Assembly: GCA_028825345.1 (NCBI GenBank)
Contig: JAPKAJ010000093.1
Coordinates: 1 to 8,584, forward strand
Source of the DNA: Arenicellales bacterium
GTDB taxonomy: Bacteria > Pseudomonadota > Gammaproteobacteria > Arenicellales > UBA868
Length of the DNA stretch: 8,584 nt
Direction: 5' to 3'
Part shown: positions 1 through 6,553 of the stretch, in pieces
How positions within the stretch are numbered: the first letter of the stretch is position 1
How the letters are laid out: every line of letters begins with the position of its first letter
Notes under the pieces: model-generated
Told to the model about the DNA's origin: nothing
What the model saw: the letters and a program-made list of their open reading frames with translations, nothing else
Database searches by the model: none
Made by a program: the position numbers and the translations under genes

Positions 1-2371
1 CCTCGCCGTTGCCACTGTTGCCATAGCCGTTGCCGACGATAGCGGCCCACTTACCGTTGTTCAAAAGAGCAATGGTCGGTTCGCTGAAGGTATAGCCGAG
101 GTTGGCATCGTCGGCGTCGCTGAATTCCCACAGCACCACTTGTGCCGCCTTGATAGAGGTGTCGAGGAAATTACTGGGGTCGGTCACATCGAGAGCGAAA
201 AGACCTCGCCCGCCGGCGCGGTCACTGCCAATCAGCACGCTGCGCCAGGCCGTGCTGCCCGCGGTTGACGCCTTGACAAATGCATCGCCAACCACTGGTG
301 AGCCATCAACATAATAGTGGTGGCCGTAGTCGGGATCACTCAGGTAGTGATAGCCGGTGGCGCTGGCCGTGCTCGCCAGGTGGCCCGGAAAGTAGGCGAG
401 CAATTCAGTGCCGGTATCGGCATCAAAGGCATGCAGAGCGCCATCGTTGCCGCCGGCGTAGACAGCGCCGGAACGCCCGGCAGTTGTGGACATGAAATCC
501 GAATACCAATTACCACTGCCATAATCAAAAGCGCCGTTATCTGGCCAGTTGAGTTTGGGATCACCGATGTAGACCGGTTTGGAGTGCACAATATCACCCA
601 TGATGCTATCGCCGTTGCGGGCACGAAAATCATAGGCCGAAGCGGGCGCTTCTTGTGTGCGACTGCCCAGCAGGTAGGACAGGCGGGCAGTAGCTTTGTC
701 GGTAGCCGGGGCTTCGCTGGAGCCGCTGGGATTCACCTGGTAGTCAGCCAGTAGATCGGGGGTGCCGAGCGAGTTTTTCATCAGCACGCCGTTTCCGGCC
801 AGGGCATCCCAGGTATAGGCAACCCGACTGGCCGTAGTAGGGTCATCAAAGTAGTCGTCGCTGAACTGTTCTTTAGCGCTCCAGTTCGCCAGGGTCGCCA
901 CCGTACCGTCTTCAGCCAGGTCAAAAGCCAGCAAATCGCCCGACCAGTCTGCCGAGTTAAACTGCGTAAGGAAGAGAAGACTGCCGGCTTCAATAGCACT
1001 GGATGAAAACGAGGCGCCGGCAGCGGCGCCAATCTGCGCAGTAATGTCCTGCGCGATATCGGTAAAGGCCTGATTAAGGTCATCGGTATTGTCGGCGGTG
1101 AAGTAGAGCCCGCCACTTTGCGAAGCCGTATCACTCAAAAGCGGATGATCAATCGCAAAGCCAACGGTGTAGGTCACTACATTGTTGGTAGCGCTCTCAC
1201 CGTCAAGGTCGTTGATATCCGGGCGCAGGTCCAGTTCGTATAAAGCCTGGGCGACATCATCGAGGTAGTCACTGCCACCCGAGCCGTAATCTTGGCCGCT
1301 TTTGCGATCGTAGGGTCCGCAGCCGCTGCCCGTACAGTCACCATCGTAATCGCGCAGTCCACTATCGGCGCTGATATTGTTGTCGTAGTAGGGTTTGCCA
1401 TCGGTCAGCAGTACTACAAAGTTTTTCTGGCACCAGTGGCAGATGGGCGACGCGCCCGAAACCCCGCTGGCAAGTAGCGGGACATCATGAAAAACAGTGT
1501 CGTCGTCCTTAGGTAGTGCAGCGCCTCCCGGATGCAGGGTCAGCAGACCATCGTACTGGCCGTTAACTGTGCAAGCGCTTTCTTGATTGCCCGGGTTGGT
1601 GGTGCCGGCAAAGCCCGTGAAATAACGACCAATGTCGTGCAGTGCTTCAGCTAGCGGTGTCCAGTTGCTTGGGCTAAGCCCATCGATCGCAGCGCGAATG
1701 GTCACCTCGTTACTGGCCAGGTCGGCTACGCCATGATGGAGTGTCGCGCCCGCGCCACCATTGAAACCGGCAACCCCGACACGTACGTCACTGATGGAGT
1801 CCAGCAATTGGTTGGCGGCCAGTTGGGCGGCTTCCATACGGTTTTTTGCCGCTGGTTTGCGGGTGGCACCTGACCCAAACGGGTTGCCACCATCGTAGGG
1901 GCCAAAATACCAGTTGAGGTAGTTACCGCTGTAATTGGCGGCAAACCCCTCAAGGTGCGCATAGTACGTTTGCGTCGGATCAAAACAGTACTGGGGATTA
2001 GACCCGTAATAGTTGAGGTCACCCCATTCGCCCCAGCCGCCCCAGGCCATGCTCGGCGTGTACCACTTGAACCGGGCGTACCCATCCCACCAACGGTACT
2101 CGGCATAGAGGATACCGAGGGTAGCGGAGTTCAGCGTAGCGCCAGATGGACAGGCGTAAGTTGTGGCTGAATCAAAAGGCGCTCCTGGTGCAATCGCTTC
2201 CATGGAGCCCGAATCATCCAGCAGCAACATGATATTGGCCTTGGTAGTACTCGCAACAAAAAGTTGAGTCTGGGCTGGTATAGTGATCCCTGCATGTGAA
2301 GGCAGGTACGCAACGATCGTCATCGTGCAAAAGAGGACGATCGTCAGTAGTTTGTGGTGTCGGGTGATCAT
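1..2371 (-). CDS. pilY1: PilY1, type IV pilus tip adhesin/assembly factor (3' end beyond window)
   Basis: The frame is open for 790 codons from ATG 2371 to the left edge, with no frameshift seen when read codon by codon. It begins with a signal peptide (residues 1-27, cut near SHA|G). A VWA domain follows: NIMLLLDDSGSM at 46-57 supplies the MIDAS D52-x-S54-x-S56, CQKNFVVLLTDG ends near 325, and TYTVGF lies at 400-405. The C-terminal beta-propeller then starts, with family signatures GDIVHSKPVYIG (592-603), VYAGGNDGALHAFD (637-650), GGRGLFALDVT (720-730) and WAAIVGNGYGNSG (from 775). PilY1 sits at the pilus tip with the minor pilins and acts in adhesion, pilus extension/retraction balance and surface sensing. 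The usual calcium loop lies in the propeller and may be outside the window. No RGD tripeptide occurs in the visible part. The start is 9 bp after the pilX stop, with only a weak ribosome site, so translation is probably coupled. Confidence 0.97.
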   Translation of the reverse strand, partial: MITRHHKLLTIVLFCTMTIVAYLPSHAGITIPAQTQLFVASTTKANIMLLLDDSGSMEAIAPGAPFDSATTYACPSGATLNSATLGILYAEYRWWDGYARFKWYTPSMAWGGWGEWGDLNYYGSNPQYCFDPTQTYYAHLEGFAANYSGNYLNWYFGPYDGGNPFGSGATRKPAAKNRMEAAQLAANQLLDSISDVRVGVAGFNGGAGATLHHGVADLASNEVTIRAAIDGLSPSNWTPLAEALHDIGRYFTGFAGTTNPGNQESACTVNGQYDGLLTLHPGGAALPKDDDTVFHDVPLLASGVSGASPICHWCQKNFVVLLTDGKPYYDNNISADSGLRDYDGDCTGSGCGPYDRKSGQDYGSGGSDYLDDVAQALYELDLRPDINDLDGESATNNVVTYTVGFAIDHPLLSDTASQSGGLYFTADNTDDLNQAFTDIAQDITAQIGAAAGASFSSSAIEAGSLLFLTQFNSADWSGDLLAFDLAEDGTVATLANWSAKEQFSDDYFDDPTTASRVAYTWDALAGNGVLMKNSLGTPDLLADYQVNPSGSSEAPATDKATARLSYLLGSRTQEAPASAYDFRARNGDSIMGDIVHSKPVYIGDPKLNWPDNGAFDYGSGNWYSDFMSTTAGRSGAVYAGGNDGALHAFDADTGTELLAYFPGHLASTASATGYHYLSDPDYGHHYYVDGSPVVGDAFVKASTAGSTAWRSVLIGSDRAGGRGLFALDVTDPSNFLDTSIKAAQVVLWEFSDADDANLGYTFSEPTIALLNNGKWAAIVGNGYGNSGNGE

Positions 2372-2380
2372 GAGTGTTGC

Positions 2381-2929
2381 CTAGTACGCCCTGGCATAAT
2401 GACTGCGCAGCACCGTCTGGGTACTGTCATTGCCGCCGGTACCGCGTGCGGTGATCCGGTAGATCACCGACTTTTGGCTGAGGTCGGTTTCACCGTAGCC
2501 GCCCAAATTCAGCGAACCCTCATCACCGCTCTCACCTACTTTTTTGATCATGTAACGCGGTGCAGTCGTCACGCCCGTCGGCGCGCTTGAAAGAATTCTT
2601 GAGTTGGTATCACTCCAGGGGGTAACAAAGGCATTCGGCTCGGTGTTGCCTGGATCTGTACCTTGCGCATAAATACCGGTGCCGGTGGTGGTGAACAGGC
2701 TGTCATCGGGCTGGCTTTCGATGAATATCTCGGCGCCTCGTAGCGCTGTCTCGGCAGCTTCGAAGGATAGATTGATATCGCGGTTGGCGCCGGCCATTTT
2801 CTCTTCCACCCGGGTGGTGCGCATGAGGGCAATGGCGATAATGCTCAGCATCACCAGTACCACCAGGCCAATCACCAGAATCCAGCCGCGCTGTTGGCGG
2901 CCTCCAGGAGAATGAGTTGCGTTATGCAT
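2381..2929 (-). CDS. pilX: PilX, type IV pilus minor pilin
   Basis: This 182-residue protein has the PilX N-terminal layout. A short basic leader ends in QQRG (cleavage after G15), then a hydrophobic helix at about 16-36 is followed by the signature MRTTRVEEKMAGANRD and FEAAETALRGAE (to about 67). The rest is a small globular head. PilX joins FimU, PilV and PilW in the priming complex in the inner membrane and is thought to help link PilY1 to the tip. The residue at +5 of the predicted mature protein is Ile20, not the Glu found in most pilins. The gene starts 5 bp after the pilW stop; an AAGGCAGG-like stretch inside the end of pilW can serve as ribosome site. The next gene, pilY1, follows after 9 bp. 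The identity rests on the N-terminal signature plus operon position; the C-terminal half is not recognisable by itself. Confidence 0.93.
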   Translation of the reverse strand: MHNATHSPGGRQQRGWILVIGLVVLVMLSIIAIALMRTTRVEEKMAGANRDINLSFEAAETALRGAEIFIESQPDDSLFTTTGTGIYAQGTDPGNTEPNAFVTPWSDTNSRILSSAPTGVTTAPRYMIKKVGESGDEGSLNLGGYGETDLSQKSVIYRITARGTGGNDSTQTVLRSHYARAY

Positions 2930-2934
2930 GATGG

Positions 2935-3969
2935 TCAGCCTGCCTTGTTGCGCAAGGTGATCGTGGTTGTGAATACCTTGCGCAGGTATTTATCCGTAGC
3001 GCCTGGGGTCACCGCAGTGCCGTTAAAGGTGTAAGGGGATGGCTCGGTAGTCAGGTTATTGTTCAAAGAGCGCGCCAGCAGTGAGAGCCGCACACTGACA
3101 ACTCGGTCGATATCCAAGCTGGCCGTACCGATAGGGACATAGCGATTCGCTGTGCCGTCACCGCTGGCGCCTTCGCTGTCGGCGTCCGTATCTTCACCGT
3201 ACAGTATCTGCATGTTTTCCACACCCTCAATCAGTTCATCACCATTGCTTGCACAGGTCTGGCCGGAAGTCGGGTTTGTCAGGCGTCTTAAAGACGGTTG
3301 CGAAGGGTCGGCTCCCAGGGCAATGCAAAAAGTACTCTGCTGAGCCTGGTAGACCCGTGAACCGCTGGCGTAGGTTTTGCTGAGGTTGGCCGAGGTATTG
3401 GTGTTGGTGCCTGCGGCATGTGCCAGCGACGTCCCTGAGACACCGGTGACCTGGAATATATCGCCGTTGTCACAGTCGCTGATCAGCGCCGCCATACCGG
3501 AGGTGATGGTTACGACGCTATCTACAGATACGCTGTCACTTGCCGCTGTCATGGTGGTGTTCACCAAGGTGCCACTACCCGTGGCACTGCGAAATGTGAT
3601 GCTGTCGGCGCTGTTCAGACCGTCATCGTTAGTGCCGGTGATATAACCCGCGGCGACGTCCAGCCAGGCATCGCTGGTAGTAGAGACCTGGTTGGTCAGC
3701 GGTGCATCGCTGTAACAGCCCCAAAAGCCCGCAACCCGGGCATCGCGGCGGATGAATTCCAGTGCGAAGCGGCCGTTTTCCTGCACCCGTGCCAGGCCTT
3801 CGTTAAAACGATACAACCCGCTGGCATCCACATAGACTTTCAGCATAGCGACTGTTATCAGCAGTCCCAGAGCCAGTGCGACCATCAGCTCGACCAGTGT
3901 GACCCCGCGCTGGTGGCGCAAAGACTTGCGAGCGCTTTGAAATGGAAGTTGTTTGTGAACCCGGTTCAT
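2935..3969 (-). CDS. pilW: PilW, type IV pilus minor pilin
   Basis: I choose ATG 3969, giving 344 residues, because this start codon overlaps the pilV stop in an ATGA arrangement (4-bp overlap) typical of translational coupling. A longer frame runs upstream to 4011 but would sit inside pilV and extend the leader for no reason. The leader ends at G22; the mature protein starts VTLVELMVALALG, with Glu27 at +5. The PilW family signature follows: VQENGRFALEFIRRDARVAGFWGC at about 62-85. The remainder is a Thr/Ser/Asp-rich beta head of about 250 residues. PilW is one of the larger minor pilins of the tip complex that primes pilus assembly and holds PilY1. It lies between pilV and pilX exactly as in the Pseudomonas fimU-pilVWXY1 operon. 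The product call is firm; substrate contacts cannot be judged from sequence alone. Confidence 0.95.
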   Translation of the reverse strand: MNRVHKQLPFQSARKSLRHQRGVTLVELMVALALGLLITVAMLKVYVDASGLYRFNEGLARVQENGRFALEFIRRDARVAGFWGCYSDAPLTNQVSTTSDAWLDVAAGYITGTNDDGLNSADSITFRSATGSGTLVNTTMTAASDSVSVDSVVTITSGMAALISDCDNGDIFQVTGVSGTSLAHAAGTNTNTSANLSKTYASGSRVYQAQQSTFCIALGADPSQPSLRRLTNPTSGQTCASNGDELIEGVENMQILYGEDTDADSEGASGDGTANRYVPIGTASLDIDRVVSVRLSLLARSLNNNLTTEPSPYTFNGTAVTPGATDKYLRKVFTTTITLRNKAG

Positions 3970-4418
3970 GGCTGCAGTTGAAAAACAAAACAACCTGGTT
4001 GGCCAGGGCATGTGTCAGCGACACCGTCGCGGTCATCATCCCAGGTCACGGTAATGGTGTAGGTAGTGCCGTCAGTCGTCACACTGCCACTGCCGCTGGG
4101 CAACAGGGCAGCATTGGTGCTGTTCCACGCCCAACCATCGTACTGGGCCATCTGCGCGGGGGTGCAGCCCGTGGTGATGCACACCGGATCACTGCCGGCG
4201 CCGCTGATCGAATCGTAATTGCCTGCGGTGATGCCGAGCCGGTTGGCGCGCATTCGATCTGCTATGTCGTAGGCTTGCGTCGAGGCATAGGAGCGATGCA
4301 GGGCGCTGGTGTTGTATTGCAGCCCCTTGGCCATCAGCGCTGCCAATGCCAGCAGCCCAAAAGAGAAAATCACCAGCGCGATCAGCACTTCCAGCAGGGT
4401 AAAACCATTGGCCTTCAT
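3966..4418 (-). CDS. pilV: PilV, type IV pilus minor pilin
   Basis: A 150-residue prepilin with a five-residue leader MKANG, then FTLLEVLIALVIFSFGLLAL. The predicted cleavage is after G5, Phe6 becomes the N-terminal N-methylated residue, and Glu10 is at +5. The segment ALMAKGLQYNTSALHRSYASTQAYDIADRMRANR (roughly 27-60) fits the PilV family, where a residue run ending in ADRMRAN is typical. The head has two close cysteines around CITTGCTP and two more near the C-terminus (CPGQPGC), so disulphides are likely in the periplasm. PilV is a priming-complex subunit processed by the prepilin peptidase PilD. The gene starts 6 bp after the fimU stop and overlaps pilW by 4 bp. No strong Shine-Dalgarno is visible, again suggesting coupled translation. 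Confidence 0.93.
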   Translation of the reverse strand: MKANGFTLLEVLIALVIFSFGLLALAALMAKGLQYNTSALHRSYASTQAYDIADRMRANRLGITAGNYDSISGAGSDPVCITTGCTPAQMAQYDGWAWNSTNAALLPSGSGSVTTDGTTYTITVTWDDDRDGVADTCPGQPGCFVFQLQP

Positions 4419-4424
4419 CGGTTT

Positions 4425-4976
4425 TCAGGTCCCACAGTTGGTGATGCCGGAGCCAGTCGCGTTGGCATTGAGCACCTTAATCCGCCCGGTCACGGTAATG
4501 ACGATGGCTCGGGCATCATTGCCGAAACCGCGGCTGTCACACAGCGCAAAAGACCCAGCCTGGCCAGCGCCCGAGATATCCGCCGAGCCCCCATCATGGC
4601 GAAAAGAGATATAGGTCGAAAAAACTGCCGAGCGCAGGGTGTTATTGCCGTCCAGCGCAGCGGAGATAGAAACAATGGTCTCGCCAGTATCGAGTGCAGC
4701 ATTGGTATTGGTATCGATAAATGCCACCCAGCCGCTTTCCCAGGTACTGCCGGCACAGCCGCTGCCCGATGTTCCGGGGCAGATGGTTACCCGTGAGGCT
4801 GTGCGCATCGCCTCTGATCGGGCATGGACAAGCTGCAGCATGAGATCGCCGGATTGGCTGCGGATGCGGTTGTTCAGTATGAAATCGCCCATTGCAGGTA
4901 TACCGATCATTGCGATCACTGCGACGATGGCAATGGTGATCATCAGTTCGATCAGGGTAAAGCCGCCCGCCCGCAT
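4425..4976 (-). CDS. fimU: FimU/FimT-like minor pilin (GspH family), first gene of operon
   Basis: The chosen start at ATG 4976 gives 183 residues with a normal short leader MRAGG before FTLIELMITIAIVAVIAMIG (cleavage after G5, Glu10 at +5). The frame stays open 60 codons upstream, but that part lacks pilin character and lies in the promoter region. A TTG at 5009 or 5018 is a less likely start. The head matches the GspH/FimT family: RIRSQSGDLMLQLVHARSEAMR, then VTICPG, then WESGWVAFIDTNTN. Two cysteines near residue 80-90 and one at 181 could form a disulphide. The C-terminus has TGRIKV at 163-168, close to the GRxR DNA-binding motif described for the competence pilin FimT. Gene order favours FimU, the minor pilin that connects the tip complex to the major pilin; FimT cannot be excluded. 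A probable promoter with a CRP-like site lies upstream. Confidence 0.9.
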   Translation of the reverse strand: MRAGGFTLIELMITIAIVAVIAMIGIPAMGDFILNNRIRSQSGDLMLQLVHARSEAMRTASRVTICPGTSGSGCAGSTWESGWVAFIDTNTNAALDTGETIVSISAALDGNNTLRSAVFSTYISFRHDGGSADISGAGQAGSFALCDSRGFGNDARAIVITVTGRIKVLNANATGSGITNCGT

Positions 4977-5059
4977 TGCGATGTGCGGGTGATCGCGGGC
5001 ATCTGGCAATTGGATATTCAAGGTGTTTGCAGTTTTCTGAGGGTTTCTCCAGCGTGACC

Positions 5060-5104
5060 AGTGTAAGTCTGCCACAGGTGGCCCACTGTGACGGGGCGCA
5101 CAGT
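5060..5104 (-). promoter_or_regulatory. Candidate class II CRP/Vfr-dependent promoter of the fimU operon
   Basis: Positions 5087-5102 read TGTGA-N6-GCACA, 9 of 10 matches to the CRP half-sites, within a longer inverted repeat ACTGTG (5085-5090) / CACAGT (5099-5104). On the minus strand a -10-like TACACT lies at 5065-5060. The palindrome centre (5094.5) is 34.5 bp from the last -10 base, so a start at about 5053 puts the site at -41.5, the class II position. The -35 is poor, as expected for an activated promoter. The leader to ATG 4976 would be about 77 nt. A second small palindrome, GCCAC-AG-GTGGC (5071-5082), lies between the two elements. The same palindrome could also serve the divergent glycosyltransferase gene. 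Confidence 0.5.
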
Positions 5105-5197
5105 TATGGGCAGTACGGACAGGCCCGTTATTGCGTCTGTTAAGAGGGCAGTGCACTTTAATGGCACAATAGCCGTCCTTTTTAGCGAGTTCTTTGA

Positions 5198-5905
5198 ATG
5201 ATTGTCAGCGTTGTCATACCGGTTTACAACGAGGCCGCCACCTTGGCACAAATTGTTGAGCGGGTGCGTGAGGCGCCTGTGACAAGCGAGATCATTCTGG
5301 TAGATGATTGCTCCACCGATGGCAGTCGAGAACTGGTGAAAACCCTGGCGCGCGGCGAAGGGGTTCAAGGGGTATTTCATGAAGTCAATCGGGGCAAGGG
5401 CGCGGCGCTTCGTTCAGGTTTCGCGGTGGCTACCGGGGACGTAGTGCTGGTGCAGGATGCCGACCTGGAATATGACCCTCGGGACTATCCACGCCTGCTG
5501 GCGCCCATAGAGCGAGATGGCGCCGATGTGGTCTACGGCTCGCGTTTTGTCGGTGGTGAATCACATCGGGTGCTGTATTTCTGGCACTCGGTTGGCAACC
5601 GTGTACTCACCTTACTCTCCAACATGATGAGTAATCTCAACCTGACCGATATGGAAGTCTGTTACAAGGTTTTTCGTCGTGAGATTATCCAGGACATCAA
5701 TCTCGTTGAAGACCGTTTCGGGTTTGAACCGGAGGTAACCGCCCGCTTGGCCCGCTATCGCAAGGCAGATGGCAGCCGCCTACGGATATTCGAGGTAGGT
5801 ATCAGTTATGCCGGGCGTACCTACGAAGAGGGCAAGAAGATCGGCTACAAAGACGGCCTGCGGGCGTTGTGGTGCATCGTGCGCTATAACCTGAAACCCG
5901 ACTGA
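5198..5905 (+). CDS. Family 2 glycosyltransferase, polyprenyl-phosphate sugar synthase-like
   Basis: A 235-residue GT-A fold enzyme. SVVIPVYNEAATL at 4-16 is the GT2 nucleotide-sugar start motif, VDDCSTDGS (35-43) holds the base-contacting Asp, NRGKGAALRSGF (64-75) is typical of dolichyl-phosphate-mannose-synthase-like enzymes, and QDADLEYDP (86-94) contains the metal-binding DxD (D87, D89). The C-terminal part has LTDMEVCYKVFRREI and YAGRTYEEGKKIGYKDGLRAL (204-224), also family-conserved. No transmembrane segment is evident, so it is probably a soluble or membrane-associated transferase that moves a sugar from a nucleotide donor to a lipid phosphate or similar acceptor. Donor and acceptor cannot be read from sequence. 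It diverges from the pilin operon, so a role in pilin or surface glycosylation is possible but unproven. It starts at ATG with only GAG as a weak ribosome site. Confidence 0.94.
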   Translation: MIVSVVIPVYNEAATLAQIVERVREAPVTSEIILVDDCSTDGSRELVKTLARGEGVQGVFHEVNRGKGAALRSGFAVATGDVVLVQDADLEYDPRDYPRLLAPIERDGADVVYGSRFVGGESHRVLYFWHSVGNRVLTLLSNMMSNLNLTDMEVCYKVFRREIIQDINLVEDRFGFEPEVTARLARYRKADGSRLRIFEVGISYAGRTYEEGKKIGYKDGLRALWCIVRYNLKPD

Positions 5906-5935
5906 TACTCTTTGCCCCGAGCAGGGCAAAGAGTA
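5906..5935. terminator. Hairpin between convergent genes, possible bidirectional terminator
   Basis: A perfect 12-bp stem, TACTCTTTGCCC at 5906-5917 and GGGCAAAGAGTA at 5924-5935, encloses the loop CGAGCA. It begins directly after the glycosyltransferase stop codon and ends 7 bp before the stop of the convergent lipoprotein gene, so it fills the 37-bp gap. No run of T follows on either strand, so it is not a textbook intrinsic terminator. It may act in transcript end protection or in separating convergent transcripts. Confidence 0.55.
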
Positions 5936-5942
5936 CTGCGGG

Positions 5943-6419
5943 TCAGCTTTGAATCTTCCAGCTGCCGTCAGCCTGGCGGCATGCGGTGCCGTAGCCTTGC
6001 TGAGTCTCACCACCGACTTGGATCTCGGTGGTGAATTCACGGCACGGGCTGCCGTCAGTGGCAGAGGTTGTCTTGGTCGGGGTGGCTGTGCCGTTGTGCC
6101 CGGTGTTGGGGTTCTCCCAGGTCGTGGTAGCACCGTCCTTGGTCGATTCCAGTGAGTACTGCAGGTTTTGTGCAGCAAGCAGCCGGTCACGCTCATCCAG
6201 TTGCGCGCCAATCTGATCGCCGACAATGGCGCCGAATATCACGCCCAGCGCGATTGCCCAGCCCCGATCGCTGTGGCCTTTTCCCAGTGCAGAGCCAAGT
6301 ACGCCGCCAACTACTGCACCGGCAGCAGCGCCCTGCTCCTGTTTACTCGGCACGGTACTGCAACCGGTCGCCAGCAGCGCCAGGCTTAAAACCCCGGCAG
6401 TGATCAAAGTCTTTTTCAT
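5943..6419 (-). CDS. Glycine-zipper outer membrane lipoprotein, 17-kDa surface antigen family
   Basis: I choose ATG 6419 (158 residues) because it has GAGG 9 nt upstream (6432-6429) and opens directly into a lipoprotein signal, MKKTLITAGVLSLALLATGC, with Cys20 as lipidated residue. An in-frame ATG at 6476 would add 19 charged residues before the signal and would fall at the putative transcription start. After the Cys comes a glycine-zipper segment, GAAAGAVVGGVLGSALG and then WAIALGVIFGAIVGDQIGAQLD (residues about 30-76), the pattern of PF05433-type 2TM domains. The C-terminal region, CREFTTEIQVGGETQQGYGTACRQADGSWKI (about 125-156), is the conserved tail of the rickettsial 17-kDa antigen family, with two cysteines that may pair. 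Such proteins sit in the outer membrane and support envelope integrity; the exact role is unknown. Its promoter carries a CRP-like site. Confidence 0.93.
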   Translation of the reverse strand: MKKTLITAGVLSLALLATGCSTVPSKQEQGAAAGAVVGGVLGSALGKGHSDRGWAIALGVIFGAIVGDQIGAQLDERDRLLAAQNLQYSLESTKDGATTTWENPNTGHNGTATPTKTTSATDGSPCREFTTEIQVGGETQQGYGTACRQADGSWKIQS

Positions 6420-6428
6420 GTTGGAGTG

Positions 6429-6432
6429 CCTC
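6429..6432 (-). promoter_or_regulatory. Ribosome binding site deciding the lipoprotein start
   Basis: GAGG on the minus strand, 9 nt before ATG 6419. It supports the start that exposes the lipoprotein signal rather than the upstream in-frame ATG codons at 6476 and 6434. Confidence 0.65.
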
Positions 6433-6456
6433 ATTTGTGATGTACTTTTGTGCAAG

Positions 6457-6468
6457 CGCGTTAACGCG
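6457..6468. promoter_or_regulatory. 12-bp perfect palindrome CGCGTTAACGCG, operator candidate
   Basis: A perfect palindrome with centre TT/AA lies in the leader of the lipoprotein gene, about +4 to +15 from the start predicted from the -10 at 6484-6479. That is a common place for a repressor site. Its binding protein is unknown and the functional call is inference. Confidence 0.35.
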
Positions 6469-6478
6469 TGTTTCACCT

Positions 6479-6521
6479 AGTATAGGAAGGTCGGTTCGCG
6501 GTTGGTGTGATCGCTATCACC
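6479..6521 (-). promoter_or_regulatory. Candidate class II CRP/Vfr-dependent promoter of the lipoprotein gene
   Basis: TGTGA-TCGCTA-TCACC at 6506-6521 matches the CRP consensus half-sites at 9 of 10 bases and contains the inverted repeat GTGAT/ATCAC. A good -10, TATACT, lies on the minus strand at 6484-6479. The site centre (6513.5) is 34.5 bp from the last -10 base, so with a start near 6472 the site is at -41.5. The -35 region is weak, which fits an activated promoter. The leader to ATG 6419 would be about 53 nt. Confidence 0.55.
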
Positions 6522-6553
6522 TTTGTGTTGCTATAGGTAGAATCGGTGACGCC

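Noticed and set aside
317..754. A 145-codon plus-strand open frame opposite pilY1
   Set aside because: The minus-strand frame here carries conserved PilY1 propeller motifs, so this is a shadow.
3970..4011. Longer PilW start 14 codons upstream
   Set aside because: ATG 3969 overlaps the pilV stop as ATGA, a typical coupled start; the longer form would extend into pilV without benefit.
3942..4796. A 284-codon plus-strand open frame opposite pilV and fimU
   Set aside because: It lies antisense to two genes with clear pilin signatures, shows no recognisable domain or signal, and its length is explained by the codon use of the opposite strand.
4977..5156. N-terminal extension of the FimU-like pilin by 60 residues
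   Set aside because: The stretch has no pilin leader character and overlaps the likely promoter; ATG 4976 gives a normal five-residue leader.
5131..5170. Sigma-70 promoter for the glycosyltransferase (TTGCGT with TTTAAT or CACAAT)
   Set aside because: The spacers are 20 bp or more and the hexamers are poor, so no promoter can be assigned.
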